DNA from: Erysipelotrichaceae bacterium
GTDB taxonomy: Bacteria > Bacillota_I > Bacilli_A > Erysipelotrichales > Erysipelotrichaceae
Direction of reading: 5' to 3'
Assembly: GCA_017561615.1 (NCBI GenBank)
Contig: JAFZBT010000062.1
Location: 1 to 5,137, forward strand
Length of the DNA stretch: 5,137 nt
The position numbers and the translations under genes are program-made. Every line of letters starts with the position of its first letter. The stretch's first letter is position 1. Below, in pieces: positions 5,053 through 5,137 of the stretch. The notes beneath the pieces were generated by a model. It saw only the letters and a list, made by a program, of their open reading frames with translations. It was not told the origin of the DNA and searched no databases.

Positions 5053-5137
5053 GCACTGTCGCGGAAGCGTCGGTGCGAATCGTTCTTTGAGAAACAAACA
5101 GAAAGTACACGTCAATAACGAAGAGTATTCACCAGAA
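5053..5137 (+). ncRNA. Probable rRNA operon leader with 5' hairpin and boxA-like element (partial)
   Basis: No open frame begins here. The predicted transcript starts near 5052 with a hairpin: 5053-5062 pairs with 5067-5076 (one U-G pair, one U-U mismatch) under a GGAA tetraloop, which fits the GNRA class. Then comes GTTCTTTGAGAAAC (5082-5095), closely resembling the boxA antitermination element TGTTCTTTGAAAACT in Bacillus rRNA leaders, followed by a similar A-rich stretch. I infer that a 16S rRNA gene starts shortly beyond the right edge. A tRNA operon or another boxA-controlled transcript is the alternative. Confidence 0.65.
5082..5095 (+). promoter_or_regulatory. boxA-like antitermination sequence
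   Basis: GTTCTTTGAGAAAC matches the core TTCTTTGA of Firmicutes rRNA boxA, the NusB/NusE binding element that keeps polymerase processive through untranslated rRNA. The match is by recall of the Bacillus consensus, not by alignment. Confidence 0.65.

Noticed and set aside
4933..5115. 60-aa minus-strand open frame across the right-edge intergenic region
   Set aside because: It covers the promoter, hairpin and boxA-like element on the other strand and has no ribosome binding site; the regulatory reading explains the sequence better.
1..5137. CRISPR array, insertion sequence, tRNA, phage or toxin-antitoxin genes
   Set aside because: No regularly spaced direct repeats, transposase motifs, terminal inverted repeats, cloverleaf sequence or small paired genes were found by reading both strands.

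Overview
The window looks like chromosomal DNA of a low-to-medium-GC Gram-positive (Firmicutes/Bacillota) bacterium. The evidence is strong GGAGG-type ribosome binding sites, intrinsic terminators with T-runs, a Gram-positive-style lipoprotein signal, a mannose-family PTS protein and a Firmicutes-type rRNA leader. A gut Erysipelotrichia-like lineage is a guess from overall feel only.

Region 1 (1-2400, plus strand) is the 3' part of a sugar or polyol catabolic operon. It holds a ribulose-phosphate/allulose-6-phosphate 3-epimerase family gene (94-765), a mannose/fructose/sorbose-family PTS IIB gene (796-1287) and a zinc-dependent polyol-phosphate dehydrogenase most like GatD (1292-2356). A GC-rich hairpin sits between the end of an upstream reading frame and the epimerase. 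The operon closes at a terminator that also serves the convergent gene. The combined logic is uptake with phosphorylation of a polyol, oxidation to a ketose phosphate, then C3 epimerisation into central metabolism. This matches the known mannose-type PTS ribitol pathway of Lacticaseibacillus casei in outline, but the epimerase looks more like AlsE than Rpe, so a hexitol such as allitol is also possible.

Region 2 (2400-4930, minus strand) has two genes, each with its own apparent promoter. One encodes a 352-aa lipoprotein of unknown function (2416-3474) built from three divergent tandem modules; its mRNA appears to begin with a long 5'-terminal stem-loop. The other encodes a complete PLP-dependent protein of the methionine gamma-lyase / 'aluminum resistance' family (3609-4865), whose stop codon lies in the loop of its own terminator.

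Region 3 (about 4985-5137, plus strand) carries no gene. It holds a strong promoter with upstream A-tracts, a GNRA-capped hairpin at the predicted transcript start and a boxA-like antitermination element. I read this as the leader of an rRNA operon whose 16S gene would begin just beyond the window.

No CRISPR array, mobile element, tRNA or obviously new multi-gene system is visible. The least explained items are the triplicated lipoprotein with its structured 5' UTR and the undetermined substrate of the polyol operon.
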